DNA from: Symbiodinium natans
Lineage: Eukaryota > Sar > Dinophyceae > Suessiales > Symbiodiniaceae
Direction of reading: 5' to 3'
Length of the DNA stretch: 64,000 bases
Assembly: GCA_905221605.1 (NCBI GenBank)
Contig: CAJNDS010002579.1
Location: 1,100,734 to 1,164,733 of the forward strand
Position numbers and translations under genes: made by a program. A model generated the notes under the pieces. The model ran no database searches. It worked only from the letters and a program-made list of their open reading frames with translations, and was not told the origin of the DNA. Shown piece after piece: positions 21,837 to 33,059 of this stretch; position 1 is the stretch's first letter; every line of letters starts with the position of its first letter.

Positions 21837-23973
21837 GCCCCAGGACGGTTCCCCGTCCCGCACACCCCGAGACCCTAAGCTGGGCTTTGGAGTACTATAC
21901 TTTAATACTTTTTGTTTGTTCTGAGTTCCTATTATAGTTACTTGTACCTAAAAAGTATATACTTTTTTCCAGGGTCTACTCCAAAGGTGGGTAAGCATGG
22001 TCCCTGAATATCAATGGTCCCTTACCTTCTCTAAAGGGTTCTGAAGTGACTGAGGGCCCTTGGGGTTTTGTCGGGTTAAGGGCAGACGGGGCTTCGTTTT
22101 GGGGAGGATCCCAAGAAGAGATCATGTGTGTTGTGCCCTAAATCTTACACCCTAAAGCGCTTTATTTCCTAAGCTTTCGGGTTTAGGGTTGGGGTTGTGG
22201 AGCTTAAGGGCTATAGGGCAGTCTCGGGTTCGAGTACGATCATATGCGTGTCTTGCGCTGAACCCTGAACCCGGAAGACGTTCGGGTTTAGGGTTTAGGG
22301 TTTAGGGTTTTAGGGTTTAGGGTTCAGGGTTCAGGGTTTAGGGTTTCGGGTTTAGGGGTCGAAACGCCATAAACCCGAAGCCCTGGCCCCTCTTCTCAGC
22401 CCGAACGGCCCCAGACCTAGGCCTTGGCAGGGCACGGGGCAACTGGAGACCTTGAGCTGTAGCCCCTACAACCCCCTAAACCCTAGAACTTGGGATGTTC
22501 CCCCTTATACCAACAGTCCTTTGATTCTAGTACCCCTCTTTTCAATCCCATTAAGGGCTGTATAAGGGGGAACATCCCAACCGATGACCCTAAACCCCTG
22601 AGGTCTTGAAGCGCTAAACACCCCAAACCATGACTGAAACCCTAAAACAACAAATTGCTAAAACATGAACCTTAAATCCTAAGACCCTAAAGCCTTGGAA
22701 ATCCAGAAAATGCCCTGTAGAAGGCAACCACGCAAAATCCCTGGCACCCTGAAACGCTGAACATGAAAAGCCTGTAACAGCCTAAAACATCCTACCCGAA
22801 ACCCCTAACCGTAAAATCCGAACGGAACCTTGGCACTTTTTAAAGCCTGAGGCAGGGAGATTCACGCAGAGCCATGAAGGCCTCGGGGGCGGGAGACATG
22901 ATTCTGGGGTTCAGGGTTTGGGTTTCTTCTGTGCCCCAAAAGAAACCAAAGAAACGGAAGAACTGGGGGGGGGGGGGGGGGATTCTAAGCCTAATCCTTA
23001 AACCCTAAACCCGAAAGTAGGGCTCATGGGCTTCAAGCTCATGGGTTTTAGGGTTCCCGTTCGAGCTTTGGAGGGGGAGTGGGGCGGGCTGAAGGTCCAC
23101 ACTCAAAAGCCGACAGGGGTTTAGGGCTTAGGGTTTAGGGTCTGGGGGACGCCTCAAACCCTCAAGAACCAAATCCCGCGGTTCGCGAACCTACCTCGAG
23201 AGATCTCAGCCCTTGTAGGGCTCTGTGAGGTCATTCAAGGTTCTCTGGAGTCATGGAGGTTTAGAGGGTGTATCAGGCTTCTCTTTGGCTTTGAAGTTTA
23301 GAGTTAAGAGTTTGTTGCAATACCTCCGTGAAACCGCTGAACCTTCAGATCAGTGATCGTGCTTGTCTTTTGGGTAGTCCCGCATGCAGAATGGTGTGTC
23401 TAAGGACCCAACTGATCTAACTCGAACGATAGTAGGGGCACTGCTTCTTGGGCCATCATGACGGTATGAAGGCCTAACCTACGTAACCCTAAACCCGGCA
23501 CCATTCAATTCTAAACCCTCAACCCTTACCCTCAAGACAAAAATGATAGAAATCGTTTCTGTCTGAGTTTGCAAAGTTGTTTTGTGTAAACACGCTGGCG
23601 CCGCGCAAAGAAAAGGCTCCAACAACCGAGTTTAAGGAAATGTGATTGAACATTTACGGAGGTACTTGTCCAAACAGGGAGGTCCCCAAACGCCGGGAGG
23701 CCCCAAAGAAGACCCCAAAGAGGCCCCCCTCAAAAAGACAAACTCCCCAAGAGGTCAGGCCCCAGCAGGTGCCCTCACTACCCCACAGGCTCCAAAACAT
23801 CAGTTTAGGGTCTCAGAACGAAGCGATTCGGCCAGGACCCAGGCCCTATACAATTCCTATAAAATTCCACCCGAAGCATAAGCCCCAAACCCTAAACCCT
23901 GAACCCTAAACCCTAAAACCTAAACCCTAAATCCTAAACCCCAAACACCCTAAACCCTAAACCCTTGGTCCAG
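21837..23973 (+). other. Intron of gene A
   Basis: An inverted element at 21886-21990 (TTTGGAGTACTATACTTTAA and its partner), a MITE-like element at 22490-22580, TTTAGGG at 22283-22357 and CCCTAAA at 23880-23965. One missing PPR helix-two exon should lie here, but I could not find it. Confidence 0.6.
22490..22580. mobile_element. MITE-like element, family TTGGGATGTTCC
   Basis: Terminal inverted repeats TTGGGATGTTCCCCCTTATA and its complement, with a core of CAGTCCTT...TAGTACCCC. Other complete or near-complete copies are at 26817, 35153, 38921, 62483 and 63300. No coding capacity. Confidence 0.85.
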
Positions 23974-24014
23974 GTGCTTGAGTCCATGGCGCAACAGCAG
24001 CTGGTACCCAACCA
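23974..24014 (+). CDS. PPR exon (VLESMAQQQLVPN)
   Basis: The acceptor is TCCAG, after a CCCTAAA array. It reads VLESMAQQQLVPN plus CA, with a GT donor at 24015. The split codon CA|G gives glutamine, leading into HVYSAVINSCAR of the next exon. Confidence 0.75.
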
Positions 24015-24598
24015 GTGACTGGACGGACGGTTGGAGTAAGCCTGGAACGCTTTCAGGGTTTAGGGTTTAAGGGTTAAGGGTTAAGGGTTTAGGATTTGAG
24101 GGTTTAGGGTTGAGGGTTTCAGGGTTCAGGGTCCAGGGTTTAGGGTTTTAGAGTAAAGGATTTGGGATTTTAGGGCATTTAGGGGTTTAGGGTTTTAGGC
24201 TTTTGGGGTTTAGGGTTTTAGAGTCAAGGATGTAGGGCTTTAGCGTAAAGGATTCAAGGTTTTAGGCGTTTTAGGGGTTCTAGGGTTTAGAGTTGAGGGT
24301 TTTAGGGGTTTATTAGGGTTTAGGGTTTTGGAGTTTGGGGGTTTGGGCTTACAAGTAAACCCCGAAACCCTGCCGGGTTGGCCTCTGGGACACTTTGTAT
24401 CTTCCTTTATTTCAAGGTTTTCATATTCAGGAAGGCTTTTTCGGGTGGTTTTAGGAGGGCCATGGTAGTAAAGAACCCGAATTTGCCCTGCGTAACCCTG
24501 AGTCTTTCAGCCCTCATTCGGGCGTGAAGCGGCCCAGAAACCAGTTTGTTCCCACGTGTCTGGGAGTGGCACAGGGGGGCGAAGCCTGCAAAAACTTC

Positions 24599-24718
24599 GT
24601 AGCCCGGTGGTACCCTTTACCCCTTTTTTTTTGGGTTCTGGTTTCCCTTACAACGTAACCAACAACCAACCCCAAAAAGGGTGCCCTTTCACTAGAATCT
24701 GGTCACTGGGCTACCAAG
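24599..24718. mobile_element. MITE-like element, family CTTGGTAGCCCAGTGGTACC
   Basis: GTAGCCCGGTGGTACCCTTT at the left and GGTCACTGGGCTACCAAG at the right, with CCCCAAAAAGGGTGCCC inside. Confidence 0.83.
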
Positions 24719-25031
24719 AAAAGCAGAAGCAAGGTGAACATGAAGCAGGTATGGCGTCATTGCTAAGTCGCACTCGGAATCTTTAAAATCTCTCAGCATA
24801 TGCATGTAATCAGAGAAGTGATGGCAATGGTAAGCCCAAGCGTAACCCTAAACCCTCAAGGCTCCCTCAGTAAAGGCCACCAGCACCTTAGGGTTGCAGG
24901 AGGGGCTTCTCCCGAACTACCCCGAACGACGACAGTTGCCCTATAGCGACCCCAAAATCCTTGGCCCAAGACCCTAAACCCTAAACCCTACACTGTAAAC
25001 TTTAAGCCTTCTAACCCCGAAAGCCTTCGGC

Positions 25032-25226
25032 CTAAGCTGCGTGGCGCACGTCAACAAACTGGTCCGGGAGATCCACGCTTCAAAGCGCGTGGGAATCCAG
25101 ATTCAGGACCTGGCTGACGTCGACCCGAAGACAGCTGCGTTCGTGGCCTGGTCTGACGCATCGTTGGCTAACAGACCTGATGGCTCCGGCACTGGCGGAT
25201 ATGTTGTTGGCATTTCCCGGATGTAG
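25032..25226 (+). pseudogene. Ty1/copia-type retrotransposon RNase H fragment
   Basis: The frame reads V-N-K-L-V-R-E-I near the start and then FVAWSDASLANRPDGSGTGG followed by Y-V-V-G. This is the S-D-A-S-x-A-N-x-x-D-G-x-S/G-x-G-G-Y signature at the N-terminal side of RNase H in copia-like Pol proteins. The frame stops at TAG. A shifted frame from 25256 continues with A-A-E-A-Q-R-A-E, reminiscent of the S-L-A-A-E-A-Q segment that normally follows. The fragment is therefore frameshifted and lacks reverse transcriptase, integrase and LTRs nearby. It lies in the intron between the gene A exons at 24014 and 26173. Confidence 0.62.
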
Positions 25227-26002
25227 GGTCGGGCGTTTCGGTACCTCGGGACTTAAAGGGCGGCTTGGGTCCTTCAGCCGCCGAAGCCCAGCGTGCTGAG
25301 CCCTGACCTCCTGCTTGAATGAACTCACACCTTGGAGTCGATGAAGAGATGGGCTGGAACCTGGGAAGTCGAGGCTGCCGGCTGGAGGACATCCACAGTG
25401 CTGCTGGCTTAGGGTGCAGGGCGCAGGGCTCAGGGTTCAGGGTTTGGGGTTTAGGGTTAAGGGTTTAAGGGTTTAAGGGTTTAAGGGTTTAAGTGTTTGC
25501 TTGTGGCACCAAAGCCCTGGCAGGCCTCAAAGCCTTAAGCAAGCCAGCCTGTAAAGCCCCTCAGTCCTCAATAAGGATTCTGCTAGGGGGTTACTATAGT
25601 CCCTATTAGGGACTGCTAGTATAAGAAAAGACATCCTAACCCCTAAGCCCGATCAACTCCCATCAACGCTAAGCATGTCTACAGCGCTCACCCTTTTCAA
25701 CCCTGAACCTTAAAGAAAAACCCTACAGCCCTAAAATCTTTCGTATCCCTTCCAACAGAAGCACATGAACAACCTCCTGAACAACCCTGCAGAAAAAAAC
25801 TTTCTAACACTAAACTTGGCCCTAAGCCCTTTAACAAAAACACTTCGTTGAACAACCCTTAAACAATCTTTTTGACTCTAAACTTGGCCCTGAACTCTTT
25901 AATATTTAAAAAAAACACGTCTTTGAACAACCCTTATAAAGACCCTTGTTGACTCTAATCTTGGCCCTAAACCCTTCAAAAAACACGTCTTTGAACAACC
26001 AT

Positions 26003-26094
26003 ACCCAAAGGCTCCTATGTAGTACCTTTTTGGGGTAGTATACTAGAATCCCCTATACCTAACCCAAAAAGGAACTACATTGGAGCCTTTGGGT
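26003..26094. mobile_element. MITE-like palindromic element ACCCAAAGGCTCC
   Basis: Near-perfect ends: ACCCAAAGGCTCCTATGTAG and TACATTGGAGCCTTTGGGT, with CTTTTTGGGG/CCCAAAAAGG further in. A looser relative lies at 32935-33014. Confidence 0.85.
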
Positions 26095-26172
26095 AACCCT
26101 AAACCCTAGACCCTAAACCGTAAACCCTAAACCCTTTAAACAGCACGTATTTGAACAAGCCGTAGAGCCCAG

Positions 26173-26257
26173 GCATGTCTACAGCGCTGTGATCAACAGC
26201 TGCGCGCGCGCCCGCGACGCGGCGGCGGCGCAGGAGGTCTTGGAGCGGATGCAGAAG
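26173..26257 (+). CDS. PPR exon (VYSAVINSCARA...VLERMQK), 85 nt
   Basis: The acceptor is GCCCAG and the GC donor is at 26258. It encodes a nearly complete PPR motif from HVYSAVINSCARARD to QEVLERMQK, among the longest exons in the gene. A 16-bp piece of its 5' edge is repeated about 500 bp upstream at 25673. Confidence 0.85.
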
Positions 26258-26267
26258 GCTTGGCTGG

Positions 26268-26397
26268 GGTTTAGGGTTTCGGGTTTAGGGTTTAGGGTTT
26301 AGGGTTTAGGGTTTAGGGTTTAGGGTGTAGGGTGTAGGGTGTAGGGTGTAGGGTTTAGGGTTTAGGGTTTAGGGTTTAGGGTTTAGGGTTTAGGGTG
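26268..26397. repeat. TTTAGGG array with a TGTAGGG block
   Basis: It begins about 10 bp after the GC donor of the exon at 26173-26257. Four TGTAGGG units sit in the middle of TTTAGGG units. Confidence 0.96.
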
Positions 26398-26816
26398 GGG
26401 GAGGGGGGGGGGAGTGCGGGTTTCTATAGGGCTTCGTATGCTTGTGAAGTTGATGGGGTTGCGGGCTTACAGGGTTTAAAGGATTTTTGGGGAGCAGGCA
26501 TGGCCGGGTTATGGCTGATTCCGATTGTGAACCGCTGAGCCAACGATCCATGAAAAAAACTTTTTAGGATTTATAGGGTTTAGGGTTTTAGGGTTTAGGG
26601 TTTATAGGGTTTATAGGGTTTAGGGTTTATAGGGTTTAGGGTTTAGGGTTCAGGGATTAGCGGGTAAAGTCCTAAACGCATCTAGAAGCTGTAAGGCCTA
26701 CGCCCTACGCCAATCTAGAAGCCTCGTCGACCATGTTAAGCCACGCTGCTTGTAAATGAACCTTCCCCCAAATCCCCGAACACCCAAACCCGAACGCCTT
26801 GTTCTTGAGGTTTGGC

Positions 26817-26912
26817 TTGGGATGTTCCCTGTTATACTAACAGTCCTTAGTAGGGATTCTAGTACCCCCTATTATCACCCCCAGTAAGGCCTGTTAGTAT
26901 GAGGCGGAACAT
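26817..26912. mobile_element. MITE-like element, family TTGGGATGTTCC
   Basis: The left end is intact and includes ACTAACAGTCCTTAGTAGGG. The right end is eroded at GCGGAACAT. Confidence 0.75.
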
Positions 26913-27036
26913 AAACCCTGAACCCTCAACCCTAAACCCTGAACCCTAAACCCGAAGCCCCAAACCCTAAACCCCAAACCCCCAACCCTAAGCAGGCCTG
27001 CACCCCTCAGCTGTTCGTCCCTTGAAACCGCATGAG

Positions 27037-27072
27037 GACGGCGTGGAGCCAAACGTCGTTTGCTTCAGCTCG
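27037..27072 (+). CDS. PPR exon (DGVEPNVVCFSS)
   Basis: The acceptor is CATGAG and the GC donor is at 27073, phase 0 on both sides. It reads DGVEPNVVCFSS, the inter-motif loop and first residues of the next motif. The aromatic F falls exactly 35 residues after the Y of the exon at 26173. Confidence 0.85.
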
Positions 27073-28187
27073 GCCGCGAGCTCTGCATTTCTTGTGCAGC
27101 TCCTGTAGGGTTTAGAGTTCAGGGTTTAGGGTTTATAGGGCTTATAGGGTTTAGGGTTTCGGGTTTTGGTGTTTAGGGTTTAGGGTTGAACCCTAAACTA
27201 TGAAACCCTACACCCTGAGGCCCTAGAATCCTAACTTGAGACCCTCAGCCATGAAACACGAAACTCCCCAAACCCGAAAGTCCGAATACGTTGGAGCTCC
27301 TTTGGTTCTTTGGGTTTTGGGGGCTCGTAGCGACAATTTTGAAGTTTAGGGTTTACGGCTTGGGAAGTTTAGGGCTTGGGGGTTTAGATTTTTGGGTTTG
27401 GGAAGTTTAGGGTTTAGGGGTTAGGTAAAGTTTCGGGCTTAAGGTCTGGAAAGTTTAGAGGGTTTGGGAAGTTTAGGGTTTTTGGAGGTAAATTTCAGGA
27501 AGTTTCGGATGTTTAGGTTCAGGCTGTTACTGGCCACAGCTTCCTTCCCATGAGCCAGGGGATCAAGGGACTAAAGGAGGGACCCTTGTCAGGGAACTAA
27601 GGTGTTTTTTTAGGGGTTATTCTAGAGGGGCATATAAGGTATATGTAGGGGTTATTTAGGGGCATAAACCCTAAACCCTAAACCTTAAACCCTTCCGGGG
27701 GGTCCCTCCTTCTACACCTTAACATGGAGCTTCAGAACTGCAATGCTTTAGGGTTTCACATGATCCGCTGCATCTTGGCATCTGAAGCTGTTTGGGATTT
27801 AGGGCTTAGGCCTGAAGGCTTAGGGCTTGGGGTTTAGGGTTTAGGGCTTAGGGTTTAGGGGGTTTAGGGGGTTTAGGGGGTTTAGGGTGTTTAGGGTTTA
27901 GGGTTGCATTGACCTAGACGTGGGGGGGGGCGCCTTGCCTGCACGTGCGATAGAGCTTGGGCCCTTGTGCTTCACACCTGCGCCTTCTTAACTTAACTCA
28001 GCGCTTTGTAGCGAATCTTCCCTGCACACGGATGCCCTACGAGCCCCCAAAACCCCCTAAGGCCCCTAAAGCCCCCCTAAACCCTAAACCCCCTAAACCC
28101 TAAACCCTGAACCCTGAACCCTAAACCCTAAACCCTAAAATCCCCAAGCTCCCGCTTCCACCACTTGAAGCACTTTTCCCACCCTAG

Positions 28188-28232
28188 GCGATCAACGCCT
28201 GCGCAAAGACCGGGGATGCGGAACGGGCGGAG
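28188..28232 (+). CDS. PPR exon (AINACAKTGDAERAE)
   Basis: The acceptor is CCCTAG|GCG, derived from a telomere-like unit. It reads AINACAKTGDAERAE to a GC donor at 28233. It is a textbook PPR first helix and turn, in phase 0 with both neighbours. Confidence 0.88.
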
Positions 28233-28533
28233 GCCCCTGTGCCGCAACCCTAAACCCTAAACCCTAAACCCTAAACCCTAAACCCCCTAAACCCTAAACC
28301 CTAAACCCCTGTGCCTTCGAAGTCTTGACATGCTCCGACGTCGATCCTATTTTGGACCCTAAATCCTAAATCCTAAACCCTAAACCCTAAACCCTAAACC
28401 CTAAACCCATTTTAAGAGGCTCCGCACGGTACCTGAAATCGGTACCCTAAACCCTAAAACCTGAAACCCTCAACCTTAAAATCCCTGAACCCTAATCCCA
28501 TGGGCCCCAGGTTCAGGGGTACCTGGGGCATTT

Positions 28534-28672
28534 CAGAGTTTAGGGTTTAGGGTTAGGGTTTAGGGTTTAGGGTTTAGGGTTTAGGGTTTAGGGTTTAGGG
28601 TTTAGGGTTTAGGGTTTAGGGTTTAGGGTTTAGGTTTAGGGTTTAGGGTTTAGGGTTTAGGGTTCACGGCTT
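28534..28672. repeat. TTTAGGG array (about 19 units)
   Basis: Near-perfect heptamers ending about 25 bp upstream of the acceptor of the PPR exon at 28697. Confidence 0.96.
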
Positions 28673-28696
28673 GGGAGTTTAGACACAAGCCGCGAG

Positions 28697-28726
28697 GCGC
28701 TCTTCTCCACAATGCCGCAGAAGCAG
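28697..28726 (+). CDS. PPR micro-exon (ALFSTMPQKQ, 30 nt)
   Basis: The acceptor is CCGCGAG and the GC donor is at 28727. It reads ALFSTMPQKQ, continuing ERAE into helix two. A 137-bp TTTAGGG array ends just upstream. Confidence 0.85.
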
Positions 28727-29235
28727 GCGCGGTGGATGTCCTCGGGTCTTCTTCTAAACCCTAGCCCTAAACCCTAAACCCTAAACCCTAAACCCTAAAC
28801 CACCCTAAACCCTAAGCATCTTATCCTCCTTTCGTAGACCCTGGCGTCTTGAGGACCCAGAGAGCCTCGACTTGTTCGGCTTGATACTTCTTTGCTTCGC
28901 TTTCTCAACCTTGGAGTGAAGGGATGGAGCCGCTAAACCCTAAACATTAAGCCCTAAACCCTAAACCCTAAACCCTAACCCTAAACCCTAAACCCTAAAC
29001 CCTATAATCCTAAACCTTAAACCCTAAACCCTCACTAGCAGCTGACCTCAACTGCGTTTGGCTGTGCATCTGACAACCCCTTCCCCCTAACATTAAAGGG
29101 GGGGGGGGCCCTCCCCTCCCCCCCCCCCCCCCAATGAAAACTCGAAATGTGTTTTTATTATTAGGGGGAGGTTTTTATCGAAATGTCGTAGTTAATTAGA
29201 TTTCAGGGTTACTCTAGTAATCAAATACTTAAGTG

Positions 29236-29455
29236 TGGAGAGAGAGAGAGAGTGAGAGAGAGCGAGACAGACAGAGACAGAGAGAGGGGGAGATTTCAAC
29301 TCGCAGCACAGCAAGGCTCAGACAGAGACACTGAGACACACACACACACACACACGCACACACACACACACACACAGACACACTCAGTCACTCTGTCACT
29401 CACTCGCACACACACACACACACACTCACTCTTTCACCCACTCACTCAGACGGAC
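29236..29455. repeat. GA- and CA-rich microsatellite block
   Basis: GAGAGA runs (29239-29285), then two CACACA runs (29337-29375 and 29406-29425). It sits inside the intron between exons 28697 and 30329. Confidence 0.95.
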
Positions 29456-30328
29456 ACAAGACTCCCCCTAATTCAAAATGGGTTTTTTAATAGATTTTTT
29501 GGACTTGGGGGTTTTCCGGAAGATGTTTTTTTAAAAAATATTGTTTGTTTATTACGGTGGTCTTTAGTAAAACGGGGAAGCGATTAGTTTTTTGGGCTTC
29601 CAAAGCTGGGTTTGTTCTCAGTTCAGCATGTTTTACAATTTTCGGCTCAACCGTTTGTGCACAAGTCTTCGGCTCGTCATGTCTGTCACATGTTCTGGTT
29701 GCAAGCATGCCTGACGCTTGTGTCGTTCTGTGGATTGGAGCCTGCCAACAAAATCACCGTATTCCAACACGGAAGGGGTTCAGAAAGGACAGATGATGCC
29801 CATGATGCTTGACCCTAAACCCTAAACCCTCAACCCTAAACCCTAAACCCTTAACGGTCCTGTTTGAAAATATCTGATGTTGAAGACTCTGTGCAGACCG
29901 AACCTTTCTCTTGCCAAACCCACACAAGGATGATTGTTCAATAATGAAGAAAGAATACATGAAGCAGGGTATATATTACTGTTCTTGGTGAGTGTATATA
30001 AGTTTCCTTTGAATAATACTCGTGAGTGTATATATCCTAAACCCTAAACCCTAAACCCTAAAGACAGTACTTTGTTAAACGTTACAGGCTGCTATAGGGC
30101 TGAGGATACTGAGGCCTAGCTTCTTTTCCCGTGACGTGCCAGGGGTTCCGAGAAATTACTTGGAGGGTCATGACACAATTATAACCATGTTAGGGCACTT
30201 AAGGCGCTTGTAAGTGGGTTATAGGTACAGTCATCCTAAACCCTAAACCCTAAACCCTAAACCCTAAACCCTAAACCCAGTACTTGGTTAAGAAGCACCA
30301 TGAACCTCCAAGTAGACCTCTGAAACAG

Positions 30329-30367
30329 GTGCTGCCCAACGAGTTCAGCTACGCAGCCTTAATCCAG
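30329..30367 (+). CDS. PPR exon (VLPNEFSYAALIQ)
   Basis: The acceptor is GAAACAG and the GC donor is at 30368. It reads VLPNEFSYAALIQ. Its Y is exactly 35 residues after the F encoded at 27037, confirming the chain of four splices. Confidence 0.85.
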
Positions 30368-30837
30368 GCCCTGGGCTTTGAAAGGTTTAGGGTTTAGGGT
30401 TTAGGGTTTAGGGACTACTCAAATCTAGAAATACCTTTTCCGTTGTTGGGGTGCCATGTTTCTTGTAAATCCCGTTTAAGCAAAATCAGGGCTGAGGGTT
30501 GAGGAGGTGCGGTTTTTTGGGTTCAGGATTTAGGAGACCAGTAGCACCTCTTTTTTGGTCGGTTAGAGTTTAGGGCTTTCAGGTTTCATGTTTACACGAA
30601 CAAACAACCCAAAAAAAGGCAACCTCGTCACAATTTGGGGGTGGGGTGTTTCAAGTTTTTGGAACAGCCTCTTCCGGGGAGGTGCGGAGCGCATGCTCCT
30701 TAAATCCCAAATCCCCTCCGAACAGCCAGACCACTTAAAACCCCAAAAACCTTGAAACCTTAAGCCTTAAACCCCTTATCAGTAAAGCAGTTTTAGGGTT
30801 TAGCGTTAAGGGAAGCTTTGTGAAAACGCAACGGCAG

Positions 30838-30888
30838 GCGCACTGCAAAGCTGGTGACATCCAACGCGGCTGGCAACGATTGGGAGAC
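30838..30888 (+). CDS. PPR exon (AHCKAGDIQRGWQRLGD)
   Basis: The acceptor is ACGGCAG and the GC donor is at 30889. It reads AHCKAGDIQRGWQRLGD, completing the motif YAALIQAHCKAGD. It is in phase 0 on both sides. Confidence 0.82.
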
Positions 30889-31083
30889 GCTTTGCCGCGC
30901 ATGTCGTTACCCAAACCTGAAACCCTAAACCCTGAATCCTTAAAGTTCAGGGTGTAGGGGATAGGGTTAGGGGGTTAGGGGGTAGGACAGATTTTCTGAA
31001 CTGGCTCTTAACCCCCAAAGCCTGATAAACCCTGAACCTGGCTGTCAGCTAATGACGTAGAGACTCGTGAACCAAGGAAGCGC

Positions 31084-31170
31084 CTTATTCACCTTAGGTT
31101 GCAGGTTCCCTTCGCATTAAAGCCCCTTTACAAACAAAAAGGGTGCCCTTTGGCATTCCTAGGTTACTTA
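31084..31170. mobile_element. Diverged remnant, family CTAGRCCCGGGAGTAGGCCC
   Basis: GCCTTATTCACC, the core AAACAAAAAGGGTGCCCTTT and the right part ATTCCTAGGTTACT remain. The outer ends are eroded. Confidence 0.6.
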
Positions 31171-31272
31171 ACGCGAAAACACCTCAACCCTCAAGCCCCC
31201 AAACCCTAAACCCTAAACCCTAAACCCTAAACCCTAAACCCTAAACCCTCGTAACAAGCCCCAGTCCCTGAG

Positions 31273-31302
31273 GACATGAAGCTGGCAAATCTCGAGATCA
31301 AG
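31273..31302 (+). CDS. Probable gene A exon (DMKLANLEIK)
   Basis: The acceptor is CCTGAG and the GC donor is at 31303, phase 0. It reads DMKLANLEIK, plausible as the end of helix two (M-x-x-x-x-L-E). It follows 30888 in phase. Confidence 0.58.
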
Positions 31303-31810
31303 GCGTCGGGTCGATGTCCGTCACAATCTACGAAGCCCCTAAACCCTAAACACGAAACCCTAAACCCTAAACCCTAAACCCTAAACCCTAAACCCCTAAA
31401 CCCTAAACCCCTAAACCCCAAAACCCCAAACCTTAACATGGGCTTCCTTCATTTGTAGTGGCTTTCCATGCCAAGAGTCCGTACAAGTACCACGTGGTGT
31501 AACCGAAAGTGACTTGAAGACCTGAAGGTGCATCAAAACAGTGAGCTGTTGCATTGTACAGCTAGTCTCAACTAGTTCTACTCGTCTGGGTTTCGGTTGG
31601 TCAATTGACTATGTAGAAAGGGCGTGAACGGACGCGCAACGAAATCCACGAGGACACCTTTCTTGGAAACATCATGAAATATCTAAACCATGGTCTTTTC
31701 AAGATCTCATAACAACGCGGAGCTTTGTCATCAAGGTGCCCAAGAAGAGTCAGAGCTTTCAGAAACACTGGGGCCCTGGCAGGGGAAACGCAACTCTGCA
31801 CAGCAAAAAT

Positions 31811-31886
31811 CTAAACCCTAAACCCTAAACCCTAAACCCTAAACCCTAAACCCTAAACCCTAAACCCTAAACCCTAAACCCTAAAC
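31811..31886. repeat. CCCTAAA array
   Basis: About 11 perfect heptamers inside an intron of gene A, upstream of a MITE-like element. Confidence 0.96.
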
Positions 31887-31973
31887 CGTGCAGACGTGAG
31901 GTTTAGCAGCCACAGGCTTCTTTGGGTTGAAACCACCATGGCGAGCTTGAAAAAGCTTTAACCTTGGGATGTT

Positions 31974-32083
31974 TCGTAGTAGCCCCTTTTATAATCCTTA
32001 TTAAGGACTGTTAGTAACCAACAGTCCTTAATAAGGATTATAGTAGGGGGTACTATAACGCCGATTAAGGACTGACATCCCAA
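31974..32083. mobile_element. MITE-like element, family TTGGGATGTTCC (rearranged)
   Basis: The ends TTGGGATG and CATCCCAA are present. The interior holds two head-to-head copies of CAGTCCTTAATAAGGATTAT, suggesting internal inversion or a nested copy. Confidence 0.75.
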
Positions 32084-32127
32084 CTTTAACCCGTTGAAAA
32101 CTGCCCAGAATCCTAAACCTACAACAG

Positions 32128-32166
32128 GCCGCCACGCTGAAGCCTTTGCTGTCGGCCGCGATACAG
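32128..32166 (+). CDS. Possible gene A exon (AATLKPLLSAAIQ)
   Basis: The acceptor is ACAACAG and the GC donor is at 32167, phase 0. It reads AATLKPLLSAAIQ. It can be read as a degenerate PPR loop and first helix. It lies just after a MITE-like element at 31974-32083. Confidence 0.42.
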
Positions 32167-33059
32167 GCCACGAGTTTGGACGTCATGAAGGGAATCCAAT
32201 ATAGGGGGCCATACACTGGGCTGTGTAGGTTTATGACGTTTAGCGGCTTAGCGCTTATGTTTTGTACCCGAAACCCTAAACCCTAAGCCTTAAACCCTAA
32301 GCCCTAATCATCCCTAATCCCTAAACCCTAAACCCTAACCCTACGCCGCGGTTAAGAGCTGGAACACCCTGAGACCCCTGAGCCGCAGCACGCGAAGGGC
32401 GTGTTGACTTGAGAACTAGGCTCTGGTGCAGCCCTTGACCGCGGCGTAGAGTTTAGGGTTTAGGGTTTAGGGTTTAGGGTGCAAAACATAAATGGACAGG
32501 GCTGTGCTTTTGGATATCTCTTTTTGTTCCTTCGTGCTTTAGAAGGGCTTTTTAATAGACAAAGTGTTATCCAAAGGTTGCTTCGCAACTCAGAGGAGAG
32601 GGCCTGGACCTAAACCCTGAACCCGATCCCCGTTGAAGAGCTCTTGCAACCCAGCTCTTAAAAATGTATTGATATTCACAGCACATATATATATACATAT
32701 ATAGATTTGTATTTATTTGTTTTTCATTTATCTATGTGTGTTTATTTGTTTATTTATTTATTTATTTATTGATTTATGATCAAATACATATATATATATA
32801 TGTATATGTATTGATATGTATAAAACTTTTGCAGCATGATGATAACAGTGACCCAACTTGGGAAGGGAAAAAAGGCTTTGTCAAAACAGTCCTCACCTCC
32901 AGAGCGAAGGCTTAGGCCCCTAATGCCTAACCCTAAGGCTCCAAATAGCCCAAAGTAGGTATTATTTACAGACTTTAGACCCCAATGTAGGTATTATTTG
33001 TATACTTGGAGCCCTAGGGTAATGCCTGCAAAACTAAGTTGCTGAAAACATTCGCACAG

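Noticed and set aside
29252-29587. 111-codon frame rich in T-H-T-H
   Set aside because: It is a CA microsatellite read as protein.
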